DNA of 64,000 nt from Streptomyces beihaiensis (lineage in GTDB: Bacteria; Actinomycetota; Actinomycetes; Streptomycetales; Streptomycetaceae), in assembly GCF_026274175.1 (NCBI RefSeq), contig NZ_JAPHNL010000024.1, positions 1 to 64,000 of the forward strand, in the 5' to 3' direction. The stretch's first letter is position 1. Each line of letters starts with the position of its first letter. The notes under the pieces are model-generated. The model saw only the letters and a list, made by a program, of their open reading frames with translations. It did no database searches and was not told the DNA's origin. Made by a program: the position numbers and the translations under genes. Of the stretch, positions 7,510 to 15,351 are shown piece after piece.

Positions 7510-8634
7510 CTACTTCAGGACGATCGAGGACCACGACTTGACCCAGTCGTCACGGTTGTCGGCGATCTTGCGTGGGCTCATCGTCTCGGGGTGGGCCACC
7601 TTCACCTCGTACTTGGTGTAGTCGGCGGGCGGGGTGGCGTTCTCGGTCACCGGGTCCACGAACATGTTCAGCGGCATGTCCTGCTGGAACTCCTTGGTGA
7701 GCAGGAAGTCGATGAAGGACTTGGCGCCCTTCACGTTCTTCGCGCCGTGCAGCACCCCGGCGAACTCGATCTGCCGGAAGCACGTCCCCGTGGAGACGCC
7801 GACCGGCGACGTCTCGGGCTCGGGCTTGGTGTAGATGGCCTCGGCGGGCGGCGAGGAGGCGTAGGAGACGACGAGCGGGCGCCGACCGCCGGCCTTCTTG
7901 CCCGCGGAGCTGCCGGAGAACTCCTTGTTGTATGCCTGCTCCCAGCCGTCGACGACCTTCACACCGTTGGCCTTGAGCTTCTTCCAGTAGCTCTGCCAGC
8001 CGTTGTCACCGTACTGGGCGGCGCTGCCGAGCAGGAACCCGAGGCCGGGCGACGACGTGGAGGCGTTCTCGGTGACGAGGAGGTTCTTGTACGCGGGCTT
8101 GGTCAGGTCGGCGAACGACGTCGGCGGCGTCAGCTTGTGGTCGGCGAAGTACTTCTTGTCGTAGTTGACGCAGATGGAGCCGGAGTCGATGGGCGTGACC
8201 CGGTGCTTGGCGGCGTCGAGCTGGTACCTCGCGGGGACCTGGTCCAGGCCCTTGGCCCGGTACGGCGTGAACAGGCCGTTGTCGAGGGCCCGGGAGAGCA
8301 GGGTGTTGTCGACGCCGAAGAAGACGTCGCCCTGCGGGTTGTCCTTGGTCAGGATCGCCTTGTTGACGGCCTCGCCCGCGTCGCCGTCCTTGAGGACCCT
8401 CACCTTGTACCCGGACGTCTTCTCGAAGTCCTTGAGCACCTTGTCGGAGACGGCCCACGAGTCGTGGCTGACGAGGGTGACGGTCTTGGACCCGCCGCCG
8501 TCGGCGCTGCCACTGCCCGAGCCGCCCGAGGACGACCCGCACGCGGACAGCGCCACCATTCCGAGGCCGGTGGCCACGGCCACGGCGGCGTATGTCTTCT
8601 TGCTCGTGTTCTTCACGTTGCTCACGTTGCTCAC
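7510..8634 (-). CDS. thiB: Thiamine ABC transporter substrate-binding lipoprotein
   Basis: A 374-residue protein beginning with a lipoprotein signal: hydrophobic core then LSACGSSS, with Cys near residue 32, followed by a Gly/Ser linker. The mature part follows the ThiB/TbpA pattern: VTLVSHDSWAVSDKVLKDFEKTSGY, then GDVFFGVDNTLLSRALDNGLF, YAS..PAEAIY and a C-terminal FQQDMPLNMFVDPV. It is the first gene after the TPP riboswitch. The GTG at 8634 has a perfect AGGAGG eight bases upstream, and repeated GTGAGCAAC units just inside the gene offer alternative in-frame starts. Probable thiamine or thiamine-phosphate binder on the outer membrane face. Confidence 0.9.
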   Translation of the reverse strand: MSNVSNVKNTSKKTYAAVAVATGLGMVALSACGSSSGGSGSGSADGGGSKTVTLVSHDSWAVSDKVLKDFEKTSGYKVRVLKDGDAGEAVNKAILTKDNPQGDVFFGVDNTLLSRALDNGLFTPYRAKGLDQVPARYQLDAAKHRVTPIDSGSICVNYDKKYFADHKLTPPTSFADLTKPAYKNLLVTENASTSSPGLGFLLGSAAQYGDNGWQSYWKKLKANGVKVVDGWEQAYNKEFSGSSAGKKAGGRRPLVVSYASSPPAEAIYTKPEPETSPVGVSTGTCFRQIEFAGVLHGAKNVKGAKSFIDFLLTKEFQQDMPLNMFVDPVTENATPPADYTKYEVKVAHPETMSPRKIADNRDDWVKSWSSIVLK

Positions 8635-8670
8635 GTGAAATTCCTCCTGGAGTGACCAGGAGAAGACGCG

Positions 8671-8704
8671 GCCCCGCCCGGGGCCCCGAAGGGCCGCCGG
8701 GCAG
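8671..8704 (-). promoter_or_regulatory. GC hairpin between TPP aptamer and thiB (candidate expression platform)
   Basis: Between the aptamer and the thiB ribosome site are strong complementary GC runs (GGCCC/GGGCC and CCCGG/CCGGG), without a U tract. They could form a rho-independent-like stem or alternative pairing with the aptamer. This is inferred from base complementarity only. Confidence 0.4.
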
Positions 8705-8730
8705 GGCGCAACAGCTTGAGTGGTGACCGA

Positions 8731-8832
8731 ACTTCCTACCCAGAATGACCTGGGCGAGGTTCAGAGGGTCTGCGGCCCGGTGGTTCCCTTTCGGACTCCC
8801 GGCGGCCGCACTCTCAGCGCTGTGGCGCTCCC
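8731..8832 (-). ncRNA. TPP riboswitch (THI element)
   Basis: Read on the minus strand the leader of thiB contains GCTGAGAGTGCGG, the CCGCAGACCCTCTGAACCT block, and then CAGGTCATTCTGGGTAGGAAG. These are the conserved parts of the thiamine-pyrophosphate aptamer: the CUGAGA pyrimidine-sensor turn and the pyrophosphate-sensor GGGUAGGA end. It lies about 100 bases before the thiB start, so TPP is expected to repress the importer operon, in actinobacteria often at translation. Confidence 0.93.
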
Positions 8833-8875
8833 CTGTCGGAATATGCGGATGTGTGTACGGGGTCAGGCTACCGTG

Positions 8876-9982
8876 CTACCGCTCGGTGGCGGCGAGCTGT
8901 CCACAGGCTCCGTCGATCTCCTGGCCACGGGTGTCCCGGATCGTCACCGGTACGCCGTGCGCGGCGATGGCCTCGACGAACGCCTTCTCGTCCTCGGGCC
9001 GCGAGGCGGTCCACTGGGAGCCGGGCGTCGGGTTGAGCGGGATGAGGTTGACGTGCACGGGCTTGCCCTTGAGCAGCCGCCCGAGCCGGTCACCGCGCCA
9101 TGCCTGGTCGTTGATGTCACGGATGAGCGCGTACTCGATGGACAGCCGACGCCCCGACTTCGCGGCGTACTCGAACCCGGCGTCGAGCACCTCGCGCACC
9201 TTCCACCGCGTGTTCACGGGGACGAGGGTGTCGCGCAGCTCGTCGTCGGGCGCGTGCAGCGAGATGGCGAGCCGGCACTTGAAGCCCTCGTCGGAGAACC
9301 GGTTGATGGCGGGCACGAGCCCGACGGTCGACACGGTGATGCCGCGCTGCGAGAGCCCGAGCCCGTCCGGCTCGGGGTCGGTGAGCGCGCGGATGGCCCC
9401 GACGACCCGCTTGTAGTTCGCGAGCGGCTCTCCCATCCCCATGAACACGATGTTGCTGAGCCGTGCGGGTCCGCCCGGGATCTCGCCGTCCCGCAGCGCC
9501 CGCATCCCGTCGACGATCTGGTGCACGATCTCGCCGGTCGACAGGTTCCGGTCGAGTCCGGCCTGCCCGGTGGCGCAGAACGGACAGTTCATGCCGCACC
9601 CGGCCTGCGACGAGATGCACATGGTGACCCGGTCCGGGTAGCGCATGAGCACGGACTCGACGAGCGTGCCGTCGAACAGCCGCCACAGGGTCTTGCGGGT
9701 GGTGTCGTTGTCGGTCGACAGGTGGCGGACGACCGTCATCAGCTCGGGGAAGAGCGCCTCGCGCAGCTTCTCCCGCGATCCGGCCGGGATGTCGGTCCAC
9801 TCGGCCGGGTCGTGCGCGAACCGCGCGAAGTAGTGCTGCGAGAGCTGCTTGGCGCGAAACGGCTTCTCCCCGACGGCGGCGACCGCCTCCTTCCGCTCGG
9901 CGGGCGAGAGGTCGGCGAGGTGCCGCGGGGGCTTCTTGGCTCCGCGCGGGGCGACAAAGGTGAGTTCTCCGGGCTTAGGCAT
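8876..9982 (-). CDS. rlmN: 23S rRNA (adenine-2503-C2)-methyltransferase
   Basis: A 368-residue radical-SAM enzyme. The cluster motif CGMNCPFC gives Cys at 129, 133 and 136. The GEPLANY region binds SAM. A C-terminal GACGQLA carries the Cys that becomes methylated during the reaction. RlmN methylates C2 of A2503 in 23S rRNA and A37 of some tRNAs, affecting fidelity. The start MPKPGEL (9982) lies inside the 38-bp attachment repeat of the integrated element, and no Shine-Dalgarno is visible before it. All DNA upstream of base 10000 is element DNA, so the native promoter region now lies about 13.8 kb away. Confidence 0.95.
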   Translation of the reverse strand: MPKPGELTFVAPRGAKKPPRHLADLSPAERKEAVAAVGEKPFRAKQLSQHYFARFAHDPAEWTDIPAGSREKLREALFPELMTVVRHLSTDNDTTRKTLWRLFDGTLVESVLMRYPDRVTMCISSQAGCGMNCPFCATGQAGLDRNLSTGEIVHQIVDGMRALRDGEIPGGPARLSNIVFMGMGEPLANYKRVVGAIRALTDPEPDGLGLSQRGITVSTVGLVPAINRFSDEGFKCRLAISLHAPDDELRDTLVPVNTRWKVREVLDAGFEYAAKSGRRLSIEYALIRDINDQAWRGDRLGRLLKGKPVHVNLIPLNPTPGSQWTASRPEDEKAFVEAIAAHGVPVTIRDTRGQEIDGACGQLAATER

Positions 9983-10000
9983 AGCTTTACCAGTGTCGCA
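9963..10000. repeat. Attachment site, rlmN side (att repeat copy 1)
   Basis: A 38-bp sequence starting AGTTCTCCGGGCTTAGGCAT recurs at 23790-23827 with two mismatches (positions 9983 and 9987). The first 20 bases are the reverse complement of the first codons of rlmN, and the other 18 lie directly upstream of its start. It marks the junction between chromosome (left) and integrative element (right). Confidence 0.9.
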
Positions 10001-10080
10001 GATGAATGGGCGTGACCTGGAGCCGTCGTCCTGGACACCTGTCACTGACGGTCGCCGCTGGTCACTGCTGAGCGGCCTCG

Positions 10081-10104
10081 GACGGCCCAGAGACGGCCCA
10101 GAGC
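10081..10104. repeat. Putative integrase arm-type repeats, left end
   Basis: Two adjacent copies of GACGGCCCAG, 12 bases apart, lie about 80 bp inside the left attachment site. The same pair occurs at 23699-23719 near the right attachment site. Paired short repeats flanking a core are the usual layout of arm-type sites of lambda-like integrases. Confidence 0.5.
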
Positions 10105-10150
10105 TTGCAGCTGCCCCATGGTCTGACCAGCGGGCATCCCTTCTGAACCG

Positions 10151-11452
10151 CTACTCGAGCAGAATCTCCTCGGGCCGCCGGTTCGTGACCGCGGTCTCAC
10201 GCTGGGCGAGTGTGTACTCGATACAGGCTTCCAGGTCTCCCCCGTGATCGTCCCGGGCCATGCCCCTGAGCTCCCGAGCCAGGTCCAGCCCATTGATCAA
10301 CACGATGGGGTACTGATCTTCGATCATCTCCGTCTGCGCAGGTACGGAGTACGCCCCGGTCGTGACGTACACCCCGATCCAGCCGCGGCGGAGGCGGGCC
10401 ACCACACGAGCGATCTGCTCCGCGGTGACCAAATTATCGAGCTTGACGCACTTGGCCTGCCCGAGAACGACAAGGCTGGTCCCCGCCAGCCCGCTGCCGA
10501 TGTCGAGCCGGCCTACGAAGTCCGCTCCCCCATCGCCTGACCTGCGAGTCAGCCAGCCTTCAACGTAGCTGTTACCAGCTCCGCGCAGTACGCGTGCTGC
10601 GACCGCAGAGGCCACAGCCTCGAAGTCGTGCTTCCGCCCGTCGAAATACTTGTAGATCAGCTCCAGGTCCTTGGCCTCAGGGGAGCCCGGCTTAGGTCGC
10701 TGCTCGGGCACCTTGGTGACCTTGGCCCGAGCCACCCGCCGGCGGAGCCTGGGCAGGGCCGAGTGCCCATGCTTGACCCACTCGCGCCAAGCCTGAGGGG
10801 CGAGCTCAAGCGTCTGCGCGTCGGCCACGTTCTTGTCCCGCCGGGCGTCGATCCACGCCCAGTCAACCTTGTCGTCCTCAGCAGTGAGATCGATAAGGGC
10901 GATGTCATAGACGTAGTTCGTGAACGTCGTGTGGTCGGCGCCGCCCCACTGCACGAGCCGCTCAGCCCGCTCGATCACCCCCAGCCCGCAGAACTCGACG
11001 TGCCCCTTGACCTTGCCGCTCCGTGAGACCGCGCGGAACAAGAGCAGCGGAACGGCGCTGGCTCGCTCCGCGGGGGTGCGCCCCTGGTGCCCCGTGAACG
11101 CGTCGAGCAGAGCTGCGTTGCCCGTGGTCTTGCCGGGCGCCACGGTGGTGGTCGCCTTGTGATCGCCGAAGTAGCGGACGTGCCCGTTGTCCATGTCGAA
11201 CACGTCGTGCCACGGCGTCTGCTCGGAGCCAGCCTTCCAGGGACTCGACCGGATGAGGATCACGGGCCGGCGCTCACCGCCCGCCGTCCGAACCTTGGCC
11301 ATACCGTTGATCCCTGCCTCTAGCAGGGCTCGCACGCGTTCCGGCGAGTGAGTCACGTGATGGAAGTTGGGGAACCCCTCGATCGTTGGCGGCTTCGGAT
11401 CCTTCCCCGTCGCGTAGCGAAAGACCTGACCCACACGCAACTGACCACCCAC
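10151..11452 (-). CDS. Restriction endonuclease with C-terminal Mrr-type nuclease domain (AspBHI/MspJI-like)
   Basis: A 433-residue protein. The C-terminal part (about 265-420) has the Mrr-type nuclease core: an Asp in SGDGGADFVGR (D311) followed by the QxK motif in VVLGQAKCVKL (Q332, K334). The N-terminal 240 residues (VGQVFRYATGKDPK..., then LIRSSPWKAGSEQTPWHDVF) resemble the DNA-recognition half of AspBHI-type modification-dependent enzymes. Such type IV enzymes cut DNA carrying modified cytosine. The GTG start at 11452 has a G-rich ribosome site. It is the leftmost gene of the element and stands alone, so it is probably defence cargo. The exact modification recognised is not predictable. 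Confidence 0.7.
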   Translation of the reverse strand: MGGQLRVGQVFRYATGKDPKPPTIEGFPNFHHVTHSPERVRALLEAGINGMAKVRTAGGERRPVILIRSSPWKAGSEQTPWHDVFDMDNGHVRYFGDHKATTTVAPGKTTGNAALLDAFTGHQGRTPAERASAVPLLLFRAVSRSGKVKGHVEFCGLGVIERAERLVQWGGADHTTFTNYVYDIALIDLTAEDDKVDWAWIDARRDKNVADAQTLELAPQAWREWVKHGHSALPRLRRRVARAKVTKVPEQRPKPGSPEAKDLELIYKYFDGRKHDFEAVASAVAARVLRGAGNSYVEGWLTRRSGDGGADFVGRLDIGSGLAGTSLVVLGQAKCVKLDNLVTAEQIARVVARLRRGWIGVYVTTGAYSVPAQTEMIEDQYPIVLINGLDLARELRGMARDDHGGDLEACIEYTLAQRETAVTNRRPEEILLE

Positions 11453-12060
11453 GTGAACCCCCGTATCAGAACCAGCTTGACGATCTCCACGACTGTAACG
11501 GCCCGCACTGACAGTGGCTGTCTCTCGGGCTCTGAGCTTGGGAAGCTCGGTTTTTGTAAGGGGAGTTGGGCGCCTGAGCTGCGGGGGAGCGCCGCCCTAA
11601 CAGCTCTACGACACGGCCGGCCTACTGCCCACCGTTCCCCGTGGGTCCCCGTCCAACCTGGCACGTGTCTGGCACGGGCAACTGCCGGGGTCCGGTGGGG
11701 ACTACTCAGGACGCCGATCGTGCGTCACGCGTGCGACCACCCCGCGAGCCGCCTCTTACTCCCACTGGTTTGGCTTCCGCCTGGGGCGCCCCCGGGCGCC
11801 GGTTGTCGGGACAGGATGGCAGTACAGTGCTACGGCGCCGAGCTCGGCGGCTTTGTCAGCCGACGGCTTCGTCCCGAAGTAACTTGAATGGGTGCGCTGC
11901 CTTGGGCTCGTAAGCCTCTTACCCGTGCTGATGGTCCGTAGGTGTCCGCGCTCGTTCGCCACTGTTCGTCGGCGCTGTCACGCAGTTAGACACTCACCAC
12001 GGCGCCGACGCCAACGACCAAGGCTTCCCTGCCACTCAGTGGTCACCGCATAGTGCAAGG
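11453..12060. other. 608-bp gene-free stretch in the element
   Basis: No convincing coding sequence is seen on either strand. It contains the probable promoter of the restriction gene and a short AT-richer patch near 11550. At 11640-11680 a TCCCCGT...TGGCACG...TGGCACG block is found that recurs at about 12582-12625. It may be a relic of former element ends. Confidence 0.6.
11638..11681. repeat. TGGCACG-pair repeat, copy 1
   Basis: GTTCCCCGTGGGTCCCCGTC followed by a pair of TGGCACG words. A second copy lies at about 12579-12624 with the same order of words and similar spacing. Confidence 0.5.
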
Positions 12061-12408
12061 GTGAAACTAGCGATCACCATCCTGACTGTAGCCAGCGGCG
12101 CACTGCCGGCGCTTGGCGTCTGGCTGCTGTGGCGGCGGATTGACGGCCGACGAGATCACCTCAGGCGGAAACTCCGAAGGTACGAAGAGATCATGGGAGA
12201 TCCTGAACTCTCAGAGGAAGAGCGTAGGACCAGGCTGGAACGGGAGGCACCCAGCGAGAGCACGATCGGGGACCTTCTGCACATCCGAGAGCGGATCGAG
12301 CTTGTAGGTCTTGAGCAGTCCCCAGACTTCACAGCTCCCGCCGTCCTCGCTTCCATCGGCCTGATATGCGCGACTATCGCGGGTCTGCTGTCGACGTGGT
12401 TTGACTGA
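12061..12408 (+). CDS. Small two-helix membrane protein of unknown function
   Basis: A 115-residue protein with a hydrophobic helix at each end: residues about 3-24 (AITILTVASGALPALGVWLLW) and about 92-112 (AVLASIGLICATIAGLLSTWF). Between them is a strongly charged stretch (RRKLRRYEEIMGDPELSEEERRTRLERE) that is probably helical or coiled-coil. The predicted hairpin would place the charged loop on one membrane face. The GTG at 12061 has no convincing ribosome site, so a leaderless or weak start is possible. It is divergent from the restriction gene and convergent with the membrane protein at 12702-13637. I do not recognise a family. Confidence 0.55.
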   Translation: MKLAITILTVASGALPALGVWLLWRRIDGRRDHLRRKLRRYEEIMGDPELSEEERRTRLEREAPSESTIGDLLHIRERIELVGLEQSPDFTAPAVLASIGLICATIAGLLSTWFD

Positions 12409-12701
12409 CGTCGCGCGCGTCCACAGCAAGCCCAGCTGTCCTTCCACGGCCCAGGACGGCCCGCGAGGCGCTCGTGCGTGATCACCGTTTTAGGAGCGAG
12501 GTTGGGTGATTAGGTGTATGACCTGCGGATTCCATGCCTTGGGCGGAGTCTGGCTGCGCACACCCCTGCTTATCTCGATTCCCCGTGAGCCCCCGTCCGT
12601 TCTGGCACGAGAGTGGCACGCCTAGGGGGCCGTGCCATCACTGGGCTCCGCCCGGTTGTTGTGGCGTCGTTCACCCTGCCCTTGCGGTCGCTGGCAGTAA
12701 G
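12409..12701. other. 293-bp spacer between two convergent membrane-protein genes
   Basis: No gene seen. Contains the second copy of the TCCCCGT...TGGCACG repeat (about 12579-12624). Nothing else stands out. Confidence 0.5.
12579..12624. repeat. TGGCACG-pair repeat, copy 2
   Basis: ATTCCCCGTGAGCCCCCGTC followed by two TGGCACG words, matching the block at 11638-11681 in order and approximate spacing. Confidence 0.5.
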
Positions 12702-13637
12702 TCAGGGGCGCGGACTGCCGTTGAGGGACGCGGTCTGTCTCTTCGGTCTCCGCTTATTCGGCTTCGGATTTTTCGGTTCCTCTTTCCAACCGAGGCGCTG
12801 GGGCCCGCTGTCAAGGATCTTGGTGATGATCTGCTTCCGTACCTCGTCCTGATGCTGCTCACCCAGTTTGCCCGCGATGCGCTCGGCGGCCAGGTGGTAG
12901 CCGTTCAACACCGGCTGGTCGAAGTAGCGGTTCAGCTGCCCGATCGATTCCTTGTACAGGGTTAGATAGGTTCGGTTGAGGTAGCCGGACAGGAGTGTGC
13001 TGAGTGTGGCGAGACCGCCGATGAACCAGCGGACCTGCTCGAACGGCACCCAAGCTCCTGCTACGGCTGCGCCGACCAGGAGGAGCATGCCCAAGCTCAT
13101 CGCGATACGAGACGACTTGAAAGATTTGTCGGCCTGGCCGGTGACGATGCGGTGGTAGGTATCAATCTGTTCCTGGTTCAACTGCATGAGCGTTGCCAGT
13201 TCGCTGGCCTGCTTCAGCTTCTCCATCGCCTGCGTGTGGAGTTCCCGTTCTTCTTTGAGGCGTTGGGCGAACGTGACGTTCTGGTTCTGCATATAGGTGC
13301 GGCGAGCGATGAACCAGGGGATCGACGCGGCCACGATCAGTAGTAGGGTGACGAGCCCGATGATTTCGAAGATGCGGATCGTGCCCGGCGAAAGGGAGGC
13401 CCCTTTCTGGTCGCCACCGAGCAACGGCGCCAATGCAGATAAGAGGGCGGCGACTGCCGCCGACGTGGCCATGGACAGAGAAAACCGACCTGACCGTGCC
13501 CTCGTGGAGGCGTGCACCGCTGCCTCCCTCCGGCGTAGGCGATCTGCGAGATCTTGTTCGCGTGCACGCGCGCGTCTGTATTCGCTTTGGAGAGAGGCCG
13601 TGCGAGCGGCGTCATCTGATGGTTTGCTATCTGGCAT
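12702..13637 (-). CDS. Four-helix membrane protein with internal coiled coil, TRADD-N-associated-domain-like
   Basis: A 311-residue protein. A charged helical N-terminus (SEYRRARAREQDLADRLRRRE) is followed by two hydrophobic helices at about 52-73 and 90-111. A coiled-coil region of about 50 residues (FAQRLKEERELHTQAMEKLKQ) comes next, then LNQEQIDTYHRIVTGQADKS and a second helix pair at about 178-197 and 203-220. The tail is basic. The NQxQIDxYHxIxTxQAxxSF pattern just before a helix pair recalls the TRADD-N-associated membrane domain found in predicted bacterial conflict systems; this is a resemblance from memory only. The start MPDSKPSD (13637) avoids a non-conserved extension. Located in the accessory half of the element. 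Confidence 0.6.
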   Translation of the reverse strand: MPDSKPSDDAARTASLQSEYRRARAREQDLADRLRRREAAVHASTRARSGRFSLSMATSAAVAALLSALAPLLGGDQKGASLSPGTIRIFEIIGLVTLLLIVAASIPWFIARRTYMQNQNVTFAQRLKEERELHTQAMEKLKQASELATLMQLNQEQIDTYHRIVTGQADKSFKSSRIAMSLGMLLLVGAAVAGAWVPFEQVRWFIGGLATLSTLLSGYLNRTYLTLYKESIGQLNRYFDQPVLNGYHLAAERIAGKLGEQHQDEVRKQIITKILDSGPQRLGWKEEPKNPKPNKRRPKRQTASLNGSPRP

Positions 13638-13786
13638 TTGTGCCCCCGGCGTGTATAAGGCGGCAGAGTAGCCCCTGGCCACTCCTGGCGACAGGAGCTC
13701 TTCACGTTCCGTACCCGGTTCGTTACCACGTCACCGACCGCCTGGACCGCAGCTCCTAGCCCAGTCCTCGTCCCACCACTCACCCT

Positions 13787-13939
13787 GCTCCCATCCCGTC
13801 CGCCGTCGACCCACACATCTGTGGAGCGGGCGTGGTTCAGGGGCGTCAAGGTGGAGCGCGCCACTGTACGAACGACCTTGACGCCCCTGGGCCGCGTCTG
13901 CTCGGCTTTGCCTGGGTCGACGGTGGACGGGATGGGAGC
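13787..13939. repeat. 153-bp nested palindrome (candidate single-strand origin or MITE)
   Basis: Two outer arms of 27 bp (13787-13813 and 13913-13939) are complementary at 26 of 27 positions. Inside them a second pair of 15-bp arms, CAGGGGCGTCAAGGT and its exact complement, lies at 13838-13852 and 13875-13889. No gene overlaps it. Rolling-circle Streptomyces plasmids carry such foldback loci (sti-type) for second-strand synthesis. A miniature inverted-repeat transposable element would look similar. Confidence 0.75.
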
Positions 13940-14284
13940 CCACTAGGCTCGCCACGATGCGCCCGCGGCCGGGAACGGCGCCCCCTCCCTACCCGGTGCC
14001 GGCCGATCCCCCGCCGGAGGCATCGTCTGTGACCGTGGGCCGAAGCCGTCGGGCGCTCGACTCATGACCTCCGGGCCTATCCACAGTGGGCGGGCGTCGG
14101 CGCAGCCGGGGCAGCGCGGGCCGAAGGCATGAGCGCAGCCCCGAGCGGAGCCGGAAAGCCCGCCCGGAGGAGCGGAGCGACGACGGGTGCTTGATGAAGT
14201 AGGGAAAGTTCCACCGCACGGGGCCCGGCGCTGCGGCTCCATCGGCCTGTCGGCTACCTGCCCTTTTGGGCTACGGTGCGGTTC
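13940..14284. other. 345-bp stretch without a gene before the HD-domain gene
   Basis: No coding sequence supported. A TACGGT word at 14272-14277, seven bases before the ATG of the HD-domain gene, would suit a -10 box for a leaderless transcript; this is only a guess. Confidence 0.4.
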
Positions 14285-14845
14285 ATGCCCTCTTCACTGG
14301 ACACGCCCCAAGGCGCGGCTCGGCTGGCTGAGTCGCTGTTGCCCCCGCTCGGGAACCGCTGGCTGCACACACAGGCCGTAGCGGCCCGTGCGCGTGCGGC
14401 TTCGACGGCTGTGTCTGAAGAGGACCGGGATCTACTCGTCGCCGCTGCGTGGCTGCACGACATCGGCTATGCGCCGGAGCTGCGGGCAACTGGGTTCCAT
14501 CCGCTCGATGGTGCGCGTCACCTGGAGACTCTCGGTGCGCCGTCGCGACTCGTACGGCTGGTCGCTCACCACTCCGGCGCCGTGTATGAGGCTGAACAAC
14601 GTGGCCTGTCGGCTGAGCTGGCCGTGTATGAGCGGGAGGACTCCCCGGTCCTGGACGCGTTGATCTACTCCGACATGACGACCGGGCCCGCCGGCCAGTC
14701 GTTCGACTTCGACGGGCGCATTGATGAGATCTTGGAGCGGTACGAGCCGGGTAGTGAAGTGCACACCGCGATCAGCAAAGCCCGCCCGTACCTCAGTGCC
14801 GCCGTTGAGCGGACGCGGGCACGCCTCAGCGATCAGCCAATGTAG
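14285..14845 (+). CDS. HD-domain phosphohydrolase-like protein
   Basis: A 186-residue HD-superfamily protein. NRWLHTQAVAARA supplies the first His, AAWLHDIGYAPEL the HD pair, and VRLVAHHSGAVYEA the following His residues. A later LIYSDMTTGPAGQSFDF supplies the last Asp of the H...HD...H...D metal-binding set. Such enzymes hydrolyse phosphoesters, often of nucleotides. The ATG at 14285 has no Shine-Dalgarno; a GTG nine bases earlier is the alternative. It converges with the Nudix gene and overlaps its end by 13 bases. HD and Nudix genes side by side are common in Streptomyces integrative elements, where nucleotide-signal roles are suspected. Confidence 0.8.
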   Translation: MPSSLDTPQGAARLAESLLPPLGNRWLHTQAVAARARAASTAVSEEDRDLLVAAAWLHDIGYAPELRATGFHPLDGARHLETLGAPSRLVRLVAHHSGAVYEAEQRGLSAELAVYEREDSPVLDALIYSDMTTGPAGQSFDFDGRIDEILERYEPGSEVHTAISKARPYLSAAVERTRARLSDQPM

Positions 14846-15303
14846 GGCTCGGACCGGTCGGCCAAGCCGTGATCAATCCGCATCCGCATGGACGGATGGA
14901 TGTTGAGCTGGTCGAGTCGGCTCGGGTGCACGAACGCCACCTCTTTGCTCTCGCTGCTGGTCCGTAGCTCACCGCCGGTGATCCGTGTGCGGAAGCAGAT
15001 GGAGAACTGTTGGCGCACCTCGCCGTCGTCGTACGCCATGACGTGCGCGGGGTTGGTGTAGATGCCGACCAGACCCGTCACCTCGACGTCGAAGCCGGTC
15101 TCTTCCTTCGTCTCGCGTACGGCAGCGTCGGGTGCGGATTCGCCGACATCGACGCCGCCGCCGGGAACGGCCCACAGATCGTTGTCCGTCTTGTGGATCA
15201 AGAGGACTTCGCCCGCTTCGTTGAGCGCTACAGCAGTGACCGACGGCACGATGCTGTTCGCCTTCGGGGCGTTGGGGTCGTTGAAGTAGTCGACTCGGGC
15301 CAT
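14833..15303 (-). CDS. Nudix hydrolase, possibly a Pif-like immunity factor
   Basis: A 156-residue protein with a full Nudix box: GGGVDVGESAPDAAVRETKE continues into ETGF, giving the GX5EX7REXXEEXG pattern with all catalytic residues. It starts MARVDYFNDPNAPKANSIVPS and ends with a charged helix. pSAM2 encodes Pif, a Nudix protein that blocks redundant transfer between cells already holding the element. Position beside the regulator suggests the same role here, which is inference. Nucleotide pool cleaning or ADP-ribose hydrolysis cannot be excluded. It is the second gene of a minus-strand pair, 48 bases after the XRE regulator gene. Confidence 0.75.
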   Translation of the reverse strand: MARVDYFNDPNAPKANSIVPSVTAVALNEAGEVLLIHKTDNDLWAVPGGGVDVGESAPDAAVRETKEETGFDVEVTGLVGIYTNPAHVMAYDDGEVRQQFSICFRTRITGGELRTSSESKEVAFVHPSRLDQLNIHPSMRMRIDHGLADRSEPYIG

Positions 15304-15351
15304 GCCTCAAGCGTCGCATGTCCGGCTGTCGAACGTGTCAGCCGGTCTCGC

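Noticed and set aside
9963-10000. tRNA gene as att target
   Set aside because: The 38-bp repeat overlaps the start of rlmN. No tRNA cloverleaf or CCA end is present at either junction.
8720-10015. Plus-strand open frame of 431 codons across the TPP riboswitch and rlmN
   Set aside because: Antisense to rlmN with its radical-SAM motif, and starts in the riboswitch; no protein family visible.
11348-11887. Plus-strand open frame of 179 codons in the element
   Set aside because: It starts within the antisense of the restriction gene, has no recognisable motif, poor codon bias and no ribosome site.
13940-14284. Second attachment or origin site before the HD gene
   Set aside because: No repeat matching the att core and no iteron-like series could be found there.
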